Below, in pieces: positions 42,630-51,894 of a stretch of DNA of 52,068 nucleotides. Location: the NCBI GenBank assembly GCA_011523845.1, contig WTFV01000215.1, positions 1-52,068 of the forward strand, written 5' to 3'. The translations under genes were made by a program, and so were the position numbers. Origin of the DNA: Acidobacteriota bacterium (lineage in GTDB: Bacteria; Acidobacteriota; Vicinamibacteria; Vicinamibacterales; UBA8438). The notes under the pieces are model-generated. The model saw only the letters and a list, made by a program, of their open reading frames with translations, did not search any database and had not been told where the DNA came from. The first letter of the stretch is position 1. Every line of letters begins with the position of its first letter.

Positions 42630-45600
42630 TCAGGAAACCGGCGCCACACCCTCCTTCGGCCGGCGCAGCAGGCCCTGCAGCCCCTCCTCGAACAGGGTGT
42701 AGACGACCGGCACGACGACCAGCGTCACCAGCGTCGACGACAGCAGGCCGCCGATGATGACGCGGGCGAGGGGCGCCTGCAGCTCGGAGCCCTCGCCGAT
42801 GCCGAGCGCCATCGGCACCATGCCGAGCAGCGTCGTCGTGGTGGTCATCAGGATCGGCCGCAGCCGCGTCCGCCCCGCCCGCTCCACCGCCGCGCGCAGC
42901 GGCATCCCGTCGCGGCGCCGCAGGATGTTCGTGTAGTCGACGAGCAGGATGGCGTTGTTGACCACCAGCCCGCCGAGCACGATGACCCCCATGAACGCCT
43001 GGATGCTGAACGGCGTGCCGGTGACGAGCAGCGATCCGACGATGCCGATGCCGGCCAGCGGGATCGACAGCAGGATGATGAACGGGTCGCGCAGCGACTC
43101 GAACTGCGCCGCCATCACGGCGTAGACGAGGAACATGGCCAGGATCAGGACGAGCTGCATCTGCCCGAACGAGCGGGCCTGCTCCTCGACCTCGGCCCCG
43201 AAGCCCACGGAGAAATCGGCCGGCGCCTCCATCTCGGGGATCCGCGCGTTGACGGCGGCGACCGCCTCGCTCAGCGTCGTCTCGATCTCCGCGTTCACCC
43301 GGACGATGCGCTCCTGGTTCTTGCGCTCGATCTGCTCCGGACCGGACTCGGGACGTACCGCGATCACGTTGCGCGCGGGGATGACCATCCCCGTCGGCGT
43401 GCTCAGCGGGACGTCGTTGATGTCCATGGTCCGCAGCCGATCCTCCTCGCGCAGGCGCACGACGATGGGATACTCGTCGCCCCGCTCGCGGTAGAAGGCG
43501 GCCTCGGTGCCGGCAACCCCGGTGCGCAGCGCGTCGGCGACCTGCGACACGCGCAGGCCGAGCAGCGCGGCCTTGGCCCGATCGACCTGGATCGCCAGCT
43601 CGGGGCGGCCCTGCTCGGCCGCCATCTCCGCGTCGGCAACCCCCTCGGTGGTGTTCATCACCGCCAGGGCCCGCTCCGAGACCTGGCGGGCGTCGTCCAG
43701 GTCGTACCCGCGGATCTCCAGGGCCAGCCTGGCGTCGTCGCCGGAACCGCTGCGCATCAGCCGCGTCATCATCCGGTTGCCCCCGGAGGCCCGGGCCCGG
43801 ATGATGGCGCCGGGGACGGTGTTCAGCGAGCGGCGCAGCGCCATGGCGATCTCGTTGCTCGTCCGCTCCCGCTCCGTCTTGTCCAGCAGGGTCACGGTCA
43901 TCGATCCGCGGTGGCTGGACCCGCCCCCGAACGGGCCGCGCCCGCCGCCCACCTGGGTGGTGACGTTGACCGCCTCGGGCACCTCCGTCCTGATGCGGTC
44001 CTCCAGCTCCAGCATCACGTCACGTGTCCGCTCGAAGCGGGTCCCGATGGGCAACTGGGCGGAGATGCGCACCTCCCCCTCGTCCACCTCCGGGGTCAGC
44101 TCGATCGGGATGGTCGGCGCCAGCATCACGGTCACCCAGACGAGGACGCCCGCGACGATCAGCACCGTGGGCCGGTGGGCCAGCGCGAGATGGATTCCGT
44201 TCTGGTAGATCTCGTCGAGCCGCTCCAGGCCGCGCTCGCTGAGCGTCAGGAACCGGCCGTGCGCGCCCTTCCTCTGGTCGGGCGGCGGCGGCAGCCGCAG
44301 CAGCCGCGACGTCATCACCGGCACGAGCGTCACGGCCACGAAGAGCGACATCGCGAGGGCGATCATCACCACGACCGCCAACTGGCCGAAGACGATGCTC
44401 GACACCCCGGTCAAGAACAGCAGCGGCAGGAACACCGCCACCTGCGTCAGGGTCGACGCGACGATGGCCCCGCTGACCTCTTCGGTCCCGTCCACGCTCG
44501 CGGTGGTCCGGTCCTTGCCCCCTTCCATATGCCGGAACGTGTTCTCCAGCACCACGATCGAGGCGTCGACGATCATGCCGACGCCCAGCGCCAGTCCGCC
44601 GAACGTCAGCGTGTTGAGGGTGAAGCCGGCGAAATAGACCAGCGCGAACGTGCCGATGATGGAGATCGGAATCGCGGTGCAGATGATGAGCGTCGTCCGG
44701 ACGTTGCGCAGGAAGGCGAACAGGACCACCACGACCAGCATCGCGCCCCACAGGACGACGTTGCGCACGGCGTTGATCGAGCGCTCGACGAAGATCGCCG
44801 AGTCCATCCGGGTGGTGAGCCGGACCCCCGGCATCTCGGTGTTGATGCGGTCGATCTCGGCGCGGACCCCCCGCGCCACCTCCACCGTGTTGCGGCCCGA
44901 CTGCTTGCTGATCATCATCTGGACCGCGGTGCGCCCGTTGATGCGGATCAGCTCCTCCTGGTCCTCCGTTCCGTCGCTCACCTCCGCGATGTCGCGCATG
45001 TAGACCGGCACGCCGCCGCGCGTCATGACCACGACATTGCGGATGTCTTCCAGGTTGGTGAACTGCCCGGGGCTCCGCAGCAGGTAGGTCATGTCGCCGT
45101 CGTCGAGCTCGCCGATCGGCACGTTCTGGTTCTCGATCCGCAGCAGGTCGATGACCTCGTTCACCGCGAGGTCGAGGGCGGTGATCCTGTCCTTCGCCAG
45201 CTCGACCTGGATCTGGCGGCGCAGGCCGCCGCGCACGGTCACGGTGGCCACCCCGGCCACCCGCTCCAAGCGCGGCGAGAGGTCGTTCTCGGCCATCTCG
45301 CGCAACGCCACCGGCTCCAGATCGCCCTCCAGTCCCAGGAACATGATCGGCGCATTGGCCGCGTCGAACTTGAAGATGACCGGCGGCTCGGCGTCCTCCG
45401 GCAGCCTCCCCCGCAGGCGATCGATCCGTGACCGGAGATCGTCGGCCGCCTCGTTCAGGTCGGTGCCCCAGCCGAAGTTCAACCTGAGCTGGCTCTGCCC
45501 CTCCTGGGAGGTCGAGACCACCTCCTCGAGCCCGGCGATCGCCGCCACGGTCTGCTCCAGCGGCCGGGTGACGAGCTCCTCCATCTCCAGCGGGCCGACG

Positions 45601-45758
45601 TCGGGATAGCTGACCGTGACGGTGAGGCTCGGGAACGTCACGTCGGGCATCAGGTCCACCGGCAGGCGGGACAGCGCCACGATGCCGAGCAGCACGATGG
45701 AGATGCTCATCATCGACATCGTGACCGGGCGGCGGACGGCAAGTCTGGGAAGGCTCAT
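42630..45758 (-). CDS. RND efflux transporter (HAE1/AcrB-CusA class)
   Basis: The 1042-aa pump starts MSLPRLAVRRPVTMSMM and has the two-fold RND plan: a first TM, a large periplasmic loop, TMs 2-6 (FTLNTLTFGGLALGVGMIVDASIVVLEN), a second loop, and TMs 8-12 (GVIVLGGLVVNNAILLVDYTN). The aspartate in GMIVDASIV corresponds to the proton relay of TM4. It exports drugs, metals or lipophilic compounds with the adaptor encoded 67 bp upstream. No outer-membrane channel gene is adjacent, so it probably uses a TolC-like protein encoded elsewhere. Confidence 0.95.
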   Translation of the reverse strand: MSLPRLAVRRPVTMSMMSISIVLLGIVALSRLPVDLMPDVTFPSLTVTVSYPDVGPLEMEELVTRPLEQTVAAIAGLEEVVSTSQEGQSQLRLNFGWGTDLNEAADDLRSRIDRLRGRLPEDAEPPVIFKFDAANAPIMFLGLEGDLEPVALREMAENDLSPRLERVAGVATVTVRGGLRRQIQVELAKDRITALDLAVNEVIDLLRIENQNVPIGELDDGDMTYLLRSPGQFTNLEDIRNVVVMTRGGVPVYMRDIAEVSDGTEDQEELIRINGRTAVQMMISKQSGRNTVEVARGVRAEIDRINTEMPGVRLTTRMDSAIFVERSINAVRNVVLWGAMLVVVVLFAFLRNVRTTLIICTAIPISIIGTFALVYFAGFTLNTLTFGGLALGVGMIVDASIVVLENTFRHMEGGKDRTTASVDGTEEVSGAIVASTLTQVAVFLPLLFLTGVSSIVFGQLAVVVMIALAMSLFVAVTLVPVMTSRLLRLPPPPDQRKGAHGRFLTLSERGLERLDEIYQNGIHLALAHRPTVLIVAGVLVWVTVMLAPTIPIELTPEVDEGEVRISAQLPIGTRFERTRDVMLELEDRIRTEVPEAVNVTTQVGGGRGPFGGGSSHRGSMTVTLLDKTERERTSNEIAMALRRSLNTVPGAIIRARASGGNRMMTRLMRSGSGDDARLALEIRGYDLDDARQVSERALAVMNTTEGVADAEMAAEQGRPELAIQVDRAKAALLGLRVSQVADALRTGVAGTEAAFYRERGDEYPIVVRLREEDRLRTMDINDVPLSTPTGMVIPARNVIAVRPESGPEQIERKNQERIVRVNAEIETTLSEAVAAVNARIPEMEAPADFSVGFGAEVEEQARSFGQMQLVLILAMFLVYAVMAAQFESLRDPFIILLSIPLAGIGIVGSLLVTGTPFSIQAFMGVIVLGGLVVNNAILLVDYTNILRRRDGMPLRAAVERAGRTRLRPILMTTTTTLLGMVPMALGIGEGSELQAPLARVIIGGLLSSTLVTLVVVPVVYTLFEEGLQGLLRRPKEGVAPVS

Positions 45759-45825
45759 GACGGCTCCAATCTCGGTGGTAGGGGGGGTAACCTGCCGACT
45801 CCGCTGTACGGGCGGCGGGCGGCGA

Positions 45826-47559
45826 TCAGCGCCGCGGCGCCGGGGACGTGCCCTGCGCGGGGACCCGTCCCCGTCCCGGCCGAGCCGCGGCGTCGGGCGG
45901 CCTCTGCGGCGCGGCGGCGCCCGGCGACGGCCCCTGCGCACCGGCGGCGCCCGCCCGCTGCGCGATGCCCAGCGCTTCGAGCACGGTGTTGCGGGGGACC
46001 GCTCCGCGGCCGTCGGCGGCCCCGGACGGCGGCATCCTGTCGGCACCAATCGCATCGCGCCCCGAAACCGGCGCGGCATCGTCGTCGCCGGCAACGGCGC
46101 CGGCCCGCGACGCCTCCCCGGCGCCGGACGCCTCGCTCGCGGGACCTCGACGCGCCGGGCCGGCGGCGGCCACGTCACGGCGGCCGGCTGCGCGGCTGAA
46201 CGGGTCCCCGGACGGCGCGCCCCGCTCCGGAACGACGCCGGGCGGCGCGCCGCGACCGGCCGCAGCCCCCGGCCGCACACCGCCGTCAGGCATCGCGCCG
46301 GGCGGTCCGCCGCGTCCGGGAGGTCCGCCGCGTCCGGGAGGTCCGCCGCCCCGACCGCCGGCATCGGCCAGCAGAATCGGATCGCCGTGCTGCAGTCCGG
46401 CGGCGCCGGTGGTCACGACCCGATCGCCCTCCGACAGGCCCTCGATCACCTCCACGTGGAGTTCGTCCTCCAGTCCGGTGACCAGGGAGACGAACTGCGC
46501 CGTCGGCCCGCCGCCGCCGGTGTCCACCCGGAAGACGCCACGGGCGGAGGTGCGGATCACCACGGCTTCGCGAGGCACGACCAGCGCCTGACTCTTGTTG
46601 CCGACGACGAGGCCGACACGCGCGTACATCCCCGGCTTCAACCGGAAGTCGGGGTTCGGAACCTCGATCTCGATCTCCGCGGTGCGCGTCGCCGGGTCCA
46701 GGACCGGGGCGATCCGGGCCACGCGACCCTCGAAGGACTCCGATGGAAAGGCGTCGACCTCGATTCGTGCCCGGACGCCCTCCTCGACCAGCCGCAGATC
46801 GCGCTCGACGAGGTTGGCCACCAGCCGCACGAGGCTGATGTCGACCACGGACACCACCGCGGTGTTGGACGTCACGTAGGCGCCCGGATCGAGATAGCGC
46901 CGGCCGATGAAGCCGTCGACCGGCGAGACCATGACGGTGTTCTGCAGGTTGATGCGCAGCTCCGCGAGCCGGGCGCCCGCCTCGTCGAACTGGGCGCGAG
47001 CCAGATCGAGCTGCGCGTTCGCCGCCTGGTAGCGCGCCTCGGTGTCGTCGAGCTCCTGGCGCGACACGAGCGCGCGGGAGAACAGGCTCTCCGACCGGTC
47101 CCGCGTGGTCTGCGCGAGCAGCAGGTCGGCCTCACGCTGGCGGACGGTCGCCCGCGCCACCTCGTACGACGCTTCCGCCTGACTCACCTGCTGGCGGAGC
47201 TCGTCGTCCTCGACCCGCGCCACCTCCTGCCCGCGGGTCACGGGATCGCCGAGCCGCAGTTCGACCTCGCGCAGCCGCCCGTTGATTTTCGGCGCCACCT
47301 CCACGCTCGCGGCCCCGATCAGGTTGCCGACGATCTGGAGCTGCTCGGCGATGTCGGACCGCGTGACGCCCGCCACGTTCACGCGCATCGGCTGCGCGCC
47401 GAAGGCGCCGCGTCCGCCGCCGGGGCGGAACCCGCCGGGAGGCCCGCCCCCGGGCCGCCCCGGGCCGGTCTCCCCGGCCGGTGCGACACGCTGATAGACG
47501 AGAACGCTGGCCGCTCCGACGGCGACAAGCAGGAGAGCGGCGAGGTATCTGCGCATCAT
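45826..47559 (-). CDS. RND periplasmic adaptor (MFP) with long disordered tail
   Basis: The 577-aa adaptor has an N-terminal signal/anchor, a Gly/Pro-rich linker, a lipoyl-type barrel around a helical hairpin (VEVAPKINGRLREVELRLGDPVTRGQEVARVED; MVSPVDGFIGRRYLDPGAYV), and beta-barrel and membrane-proximal domains (RLKPGMYARVGLVVGNK; GLEDELHVEVIEGLSEGDRVVTTGA). Family proteins end near residue 400; this one adds about 170 residues of Gly/Pro/Ala/Arg-rich, probably disordered sequence, in part from tandem DNA repeats. It links the pump to the outer membrane. Confidence 0.9.
   Translation of the reverse strand: MMRRYLAALLLVAVGAASVLVYQRVAPAGETGPGRPGGGPPGGFRPGGGRGAFGAQPMRVNVAGVTRSDIAEQLQIVGNLIGAASVEVAPKINGRLREVELRLGDPVTRGQEVARVEDDELRQQVSQAEASYEVARATVRQREADLLLAQTTRDRSESLFSRALVSRQELDDTEARYQAANAQLDLARAQFDEAGARLAELRINLQNTVMVSPVDGFIGRRYLDPGAYVTSNTAVVSVVDISLVRLVANLVERDLRLVEEGVRARIEVDAFPSESFEGRVARIAPVLDPATRTAEIEIEVPNPDFRLKPGMYARVGLVVGNKSQALVVPREAVVIRTSARGVFRVDTGGGGPTAQFVSLVTGLEDELHVEVIEGLSEGDRVVTTGAAGLQHGDPILLADAGGRGGGPPGRGGPPGRGGPPGAMPDGGVRPGAAAGRGAPPGVVPERGAPSGDPFSRAAGRRDVAAAGPARRGPASEASGAGEASRAGAVAGDDDAAPVSGRDAIGADRMPPSGAADGRGAVPRNTVLEALGIAQRAGAAGAQGPSPGAAAPQRPPDAAARPGRGRVPAQGTSPAPRR
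46304..46347. repeat. 18-bp tandem repeat in the adaptor tail
   Basis: Two full copies and a partial third of GGTCCGCCGCGTCCGGGA encode repeated GPPGRG in the disordered C-terminal tail. Copy number may vary between strains. Confidence 0.8.
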
Positions 47560-47697
47560 CGTCGAATCCTGGCCCGAAAATCGTCACCTTGCGGCTCCGC
47601 TTTCGCCCAACCAGTCCTTATCCGCGGGTCTGCGCCGTTTGCGGCGCGGACCCTGCTGTCGAAGACACCGGGACGTGCCGGTTTCGTTTACGCGGTT

Positions 47698-47784
47698 CCT
47701 GGCCCGACAACGTCGCCCGCGGCTCCGATTGCCGCCCAACCGGGCTCGACAAGGAGTCCGCGCCGTCCTGGCGGCGCAGACGCC
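47698..47784 (+). repeat. 87-bp dispersed repeat, copy B
   Basis: This is the partner of copy A at 35305-35391, in opposite orientation. A more diverged third copy may lie just upstream at about 47588-47655 (GGCTCCGCTTTCGCCCAACC and GTCTGCGCCGTTTGCGGCGC). It abuts the stop codon of the glycine-rich protein gene, as copy A abuts that of the flavoprotein. The remaining intergenic bases 47560-47697 show no gene. Confidence 0.7.
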
Positions 47785-48491
47785 TAGCGGTATTCCGCGT
47801 CGTACACGCGGCGCAGCTCGCGGTCGCGGCCCCGCCGGCCGCCGTCGATGCGCGTGGTCACAATCAACTGCCGATAGCCGCCCTCCGCGATCCGTACCTC
47901 GTAGGTCTGCCGGACGCGCAGCTCCATGCGCGACTGGAGCTCGATCTCGGCCTCCAGCGTCGCGCCGCGCCAGCGCGTGCGGCGCGAGACCCTGGCGCTG
48001 GTGCCGGCGAGCCCCGAGTGCTCCCTGCCGTCCGGAATCAGCCTGACGACGCGGCGGTCGTCGTAGCTCAGGACAATCTCCCGCTCGTCGGCGGCAATGG
48101 TCATGCGGCGCGGCGCGGTCGTCAGATCCCGGATCGCCTCCTGCATGTTCGCGCGCAACCGGGCCATCTGCTGCGGGTCACCACCGAAGCCACCGCCGCC
48201 GAAGCCGCCGCCGCCGAAGCCGCCGCGCCTGCCGAAACCGCCGCCCGGTCCCCAGCCGGGATCGCCGAACCCGCCGGGGCGGCGCCGGTCGTCCCCGTCA
48301 CGCCCTCCCGGCTGCGGCCGCAGCTCGTCGCTCAGGTCCTCGTTGACCACCCAGGAACCGACAAGCGCCTGCTCCTGGTTCTGAACCGCCCCCGCTGCGG
48401 CCGGCGCCGTTGCAGCCGCACCCGATGCGATACCGAGCGCGACGACCGCGGTCACGCCGACTGCAATGCGCTGCCTGCTGATCGAATACAT
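47784..48491 (-). CDS. Secreted glycine-rich hypothetical protein
   Basis: ATG 48491 follows AAGGAG and gives 235 aa. A signal peptide (AVGVTAVVALGIASGAAA) is followed by GSWVVNEDLSDELRPQPGG and a glycine-rich run (GGFGRRGGFGGGGFGGGG, from 15-bp DNA repeats). A basic beta-rich C-terminal domain ends it (RRMTIAADEREIVLSYDDRR; QTYEVRIAEGGYRQLIVTTRIDGG). Such 'LVGSWVVNEDLSD' proteins are common, unnamed exported proteins in acidobacteria, to my recollection. Function is unknown. Confidence 0.8.
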   Translation of the reverse strand: MYSISRQRIAVGVTAVVALGIASGAAATAPAAAGAVQNQEQALVGSWVVNEDLSDELRPQPGGRDGDDRRRPGGFGDPGWGPGGGFGRRGGFGGGGFGGGGFGGDPQQMARLRANMQEAIRDLTTAPRRMTIAADEREIVLSYDDRRVVRLIPDGREHSGLAGTSARVSRRTRWRGATLEAEIELQSRMELRVRQTYEVRIAEGGYRQLIVTTRIDGGRRGRDRELRRVYDAEYR

Positions 48492-48552
48492 CTCGGGCTC
48501 CTTGCTGCGCGCGCTCCCTGCCGAGGAGGCCCTCCGTCCGCTCCCCACGCCG

Positions 48553-48735
48553 TCACGCAGCCCGCTCCCGCGGGTGGTAGTGCGCGAGCCGCAGCTCGTC
48601 GACGACGTCGTCGTGAAAGCGCGAGAACTCCTCCGCCGTCCGCGGCGCGCCGTTGGCCAGCGCCGCCGCGATGGCGCGCCGCAACATGGTATCCGGGATC
48701 CTGGCCGTCGAGGTCGCGAAATGCCGGAGCGTCAT
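48553..48735 (-). CDS. Possible 60-aa small protein
   Basis: ATG 48735 lies five bases after GGAGG, a good site, and encodes MTLRHFATSTARIPDTML and a helical acidic C-terminus (EEFSRFHDDVVDELRL). It is 61 bp upstream of the glycine-rich protein gene on the same strand. No family is recognised, and a longer frame start at 48804 lacks support. Confidence 0.45.
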   Translation of the reverse strand: MTLRHFATSTARIPDTMLRRAIAAALANGAPRTAEEFSRFHDDVVDELRLAHYHPRERAA

Positions 48736-48912
48736 GCCTGCCTCCACCGTTGCCGTCCGTGAGTACAGACCACGATCGCAAGGGCGGTATTCCCGCCCCG
48801 ACACCCGCGAACAGGAAAACTGCTGCGTCAGGCTGACGGACCGTGCCGCAGTTCCGGGCGCGCCGCTCGCACAGGCAGCGACAGGTGCTCGCTGATCGCC
48901 ACACCCAGGGCG

Positions 48913-51894
48913 TCAGAACCGGAACAGGCGGTTCATCTTGACCACGAACCCGCGGTTGCGCAGCTCCGAGAACCGGTCCGGGCGCAGGGGGTCGGTCTCG
49001 CGATCCTCCGTGTAGACCACGAACAGCTCGCTGCCGGGCGCGTACTCCCAGCGCAGCCGCAGGTTGTTGCTGACCGTATTGGTGCTGGAGTTGTACTGAA
49101 TCAACCCGCTGAAGAACATGCGCGGCGTGAAGGTCCAGTTCACCCGCGAGACGATCAGGTCGGTGCGGAACGACCCGTACGGGGAGTCGATCCAGTTGAC
49201 CGAGACGCTCGGCTCCAGCGAGAGCCGCTGGGTCACCTCCATGCGCCCGCGGCGGAAGGCGACCGTACGGATGCTGCCGTCGAAGTAATCGCCGGCCAGC
49301 ACCGCGAAGGTCCCGTTGAGGCGGCGCTGCGTGCCGGGCGACCAGGTGGCTTCGACGTCGAAGAAGCGGTAGCCGCCGACCGGAAAGATCACGTCGTCCG
49401 GCCCCGGAGTGAACGGACTGTGCAGGAACTCGTAGTTCTCCGCCACCGACACGCCGAACCGGTCGCTGTTCTCGAGCTCGGTCGAGAACCCGAGTTGCGA
49501 CTGCCGGGTCTCCACGGTTCCCAGGTCCGCCGTCTCGATGTAGTCGTAACTGCCTTCGAGCCGGAACTGGCGGATGCTGGCCAGCGACTCCGGCCGGGGG
49601 CTGAACCGCGCCCTCGCGTAGGAGCGGCGGAAGTTGTCGCGCCGGAGAAAGCCGACCTCGGGGATGAAGTTCTTCTCGACCAGCAGGTGCTCGGCCTGAA
49701 GGCCGTAGCGGTCGCCCCCGTAGTCGAAACGCCCCTGGTAGCTCAGGTCCTGCCCCCGCCGGGTGGGATCCGGGACCTGGGTCCGGGCCATGTAGCCCAG
49801 CATGCTGACGTTCTCGTAGAAGGAGAAGGTCGCGTCGGCGCCGTAGGCCTGGCTGGAGCCGTCGCCCGCAAGGGCCACCGAGCGGTTCGTGAAGATCGCG
49901 CCGAGGCTGCTGCGGCGCAGGATGTCGCGCTTGACGCGCACGACGGTGAAGTTCGTCATCTCCGCCCGCGCCAGCGCGTCCTCGTCCGTCTGGATGTTCA
50001 GCGCGCCGACGTCGAAGTCGCCGATCTTGCCGGTGACCCGGCCGCCGCCCAGAATGGGCACCACCGAACGGTTCTGCAGGCCGATCTGCCGGCTGTAGAA
50101 GATGGTCGGGGCGTTGCCGCCGCCGAAGAAGCCGCCGCCGGTGCGGCGCAGCGCACCGCCGAACCCGCCGGAGAAGCCGCCGCGCGCGAAGTCGAAGATG
50201 CCGCGGCCTTCGAGGAAGAACTCGCGCTTCTCGGGAAAGAAGAGGTTGAACCGCGTCAGGTTGACCTGCTGCTCGTCCACCTCGACCTGCGCGAAGTCGG
50301 TGTTGAGGGTGAAGTCGGCGGTCAGGTTCTGCGTGACGCCGTACTTGACGTCGAGGCCCCCGTTCCCGTCGGCGGCATTGCGTATCTGCGGCGAGGCGGC
50401 GAGGTTGGTGCTGACGCCGCCGATGCCGTACGGCTTGACCTCCAGGTTCTTGCTGCCGCTCGGGGCGTCAAGCCCGACCAGCGTCGCCGCGTCCGAGACG
50501 CGGAAGATCCCGCCGGGTCCGGACCCGGCCGAGATCGGCAGCGGCGTGATGTAGTTCCACTCGTTCTTGCGCCGCACGTTGCGCCGGAGCTGCACGCCCC
50601 AGATCTGGGACGGTCCCGGCCGGTAGCGCAACGACTTGAACGGGATCTCCATCTCCACCGTCCAGCCGCCCTCGAAGCGACCGGTGCGGACGTCCCAGAC
50701 CGGGTTCCAGTCGCTGTTCGGATTGCCCTCGTTGGTGATCTGGAAATCGGCGATCGCGCCGAGGGGATTGGTGTAGAAGGCCACCGCGTTGCGGCGGTCG
50801 TAGAAGGTGTCGAGGATGACGGCGAAGGTGTCGTTCTGGCGGAGCTGCCGCGTGTCGCGGCGCATCTCGTTGGCCACCCACTGGCTCGGCGGGGCCGAGT
50901 CCCAGATGCGGCCCGCCACGTAGATGTTGTCCGCGTCGAACAGGATCCACGCCTCGGTCTTCTCGGTGGCCGGCGCCCCCTCGTCGGGCGCCTGCTGGAT
51001 GAAGCCGGTGATGGCCGGCACCGTGTAGTAGACGCGCTCGTCGAGCTGCCCGTCGAGACGGATCGGGTCGTCGACTTCGACGGCGCGGATCGTGGCGCGC
51101 CGCGCCTCGTCGCGACGGATGACGTCCGGCGCGAGCGGGGGCGGCGGACCGTCGATGAACCCGGGGGCGGCGCGCGCGGTCTCGAAGCCGGCCACGCCGG
51201 ACACGGGGCCGACGGACTCGACCCGCCCGTTCCCATTGCCGGCGGATGCGCCTCCCGGTCCTTCCGCGGAAGCCCCCGAGGCGAACGGTGCAGGCCCCGG
51301 GCCGGGGTCCGGGCGCTCGAAGGGCCTCGGCGCCGGGAACGATCCCTCGCCGGCGTCCATGCTCTCCACCCGCCGGCCGGCCGCCGCCCGGCGCGCATCG
51401 GCCAGTCCCGCACCGGCGAGCAGATCGGCCGCCACCCGGTCCTGGAGCGCGAAGAGCTCGTCGATCCTTCCGTCTACCACCGCCACCGCCGATACCGCTC
51501 CGGTCGCCACGTCGAGAAGGCGCGCGGTGATGCGCATCCGATCCCCGAGGCGCTGGTAGCCGCCCCCCACCACCCACCGCGCGCCGGCGTGGCGGCCGAC
51601 TTCGACGAGCCGCGCGTTCGATTCGCTGGGCGCACCGGAAGTCGCCGCGGTGTCCGCTGCTTCCGGAACCGGCTCACGGCCGTCCGGATCCAGGAACAGC
51701 CGCCCGTCGAGCGCCGTGGCGACGGTGTCGGCGATGCCGGCCCCGATCCAGCGGTCGCCCGGAGAGCCGCTGATGTTGACGAACTGCGCGACGAGCGTTC
51801 CCATCGGGGCATCGCTCTGGCCGGCGAAGGCGACCGGCGCGAACCAGCCGACGAGGACGGCCGACGCGACACGAACCCGAGTGGCGTTCTGCAT
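48913..51894 (-). CDS. TolB-like domain fused to DUF5916 outer-membrane protein
   Basis: The 993-aa protein has a signal peptide (AVLVGWFAPVAFAG), then a domain of about 150 residues (LVAQFVNISGSPGDRWIGAGIADTV; RWVVGGGYQRLGDRMRITARLLDVATG; FALQDRVAADLLAG) like the TolB-type N-terminal domain of adenylate-cyclase-associated proteins. A Pro/Gly linker leads to a CBM9-like carbohydrate-binding domain (IRLDGQLDERVYY; NDTFAVILDTFYDRRNAVAFYTNPLGA). A DUF5916 beta-barrel follows (LFFPEKREFFLEGRGIFDF), ending in MNRLFRF with the terminal F of outer-membrane proteins. DUF5916 proteins normally lack the TolB-like part. ATG 51894 was preferred to a start 50 codons upstream. Confidence 0.88.
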   Translation of the reverse strand: MQNATRVRVASAVLVGWFAPVAFAGQSDAPMGTLVAQFVNISGSPGDRWIGAGIADTVATALDGRLFLDPDGREPVPEAADTAATSGAPSESNARLVEVGRHAGARWVVGGGYQRLGDRMRITARLLDVATGAVSAVAVVDGRIDELFALQDRVAADLLAGAGLADARRAAAGRRVESMDAGEGSFPAPRPFERPDPGPGPAPFASGASAEGPGGASAGNGNGRVESVGPVSGVAGFETARAAPGFIDGPPPPLAPDVIRRDEARRATIRAVEVDDPIRLDGQLDERVYYTVPAITGFIQQAPDEGAPATEKTEAWILFDADNIYVAGRIWDSAPPSQWVANEMRRDTRQLRQNDTFAVILDTFYDRRNAVAFYTNPLGAIADFQITNEGNPNSDWNPVWDVRTGRFEGGWTVEMEIPFKSLRYRPGPSQIWGVQLRRNVRRKNEWNYITPLPISAGSGPGGIFRVSDAATLVGLDAPSGSKNLEVKPYGIGGVSTNLAASPQIRNAADGNGGLDVKYGVTQNLTADFTLNTDFAQVEVDEQQVNLTRFNLFFPEKREFFLEGRGIFDFARGGFSGGFGGALRRTGGGFFGGGNAPTIFYSRQIGLQNRSVVPILGGGRVTGKIGDFDVGALNIQTDEDALARAEMTNFTVVRVKRDILRRSSLGAIFTNRSVALAGDGSSQAYGADATFSFYENVSMLGYMARTQVPDPTRRGQDLSYQGRFDYGGDRYGLQAEHLLVEKNFIPEVGFLRRDNFRRSYARARFSPRPESLASIRQFRLEGSYDYIETADLGTVETRQSQLGFSTELENSDRFGVSVAENYEFLHSPFTPGPDDVIFPVGGYRFFDVEATWSPGTQRRLNGTFAVLAGDYFDGSIRTVAFRRGRMEVTQRLSLEPSVSVNWIDSPYGSFRTDLIVSRVNWTFTPRMFFSGLIQYNSSTNTVSNNLRLRWEYAPGSELFVVYTEDRETDPLRPDRFSELRNRGFVVKMNRLFRF

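Noticed and set aside
42465..45431. A plus-strand open frame of almost 1000 codons opposite the RND gene
   Set aside because: Composition is His/Arg/Gln/Asp-rich shadow sequence. Only its first dozen residues (MEIVPLLASGGV) are meaningful, as the lost continuation of the OLD-type ATPase.
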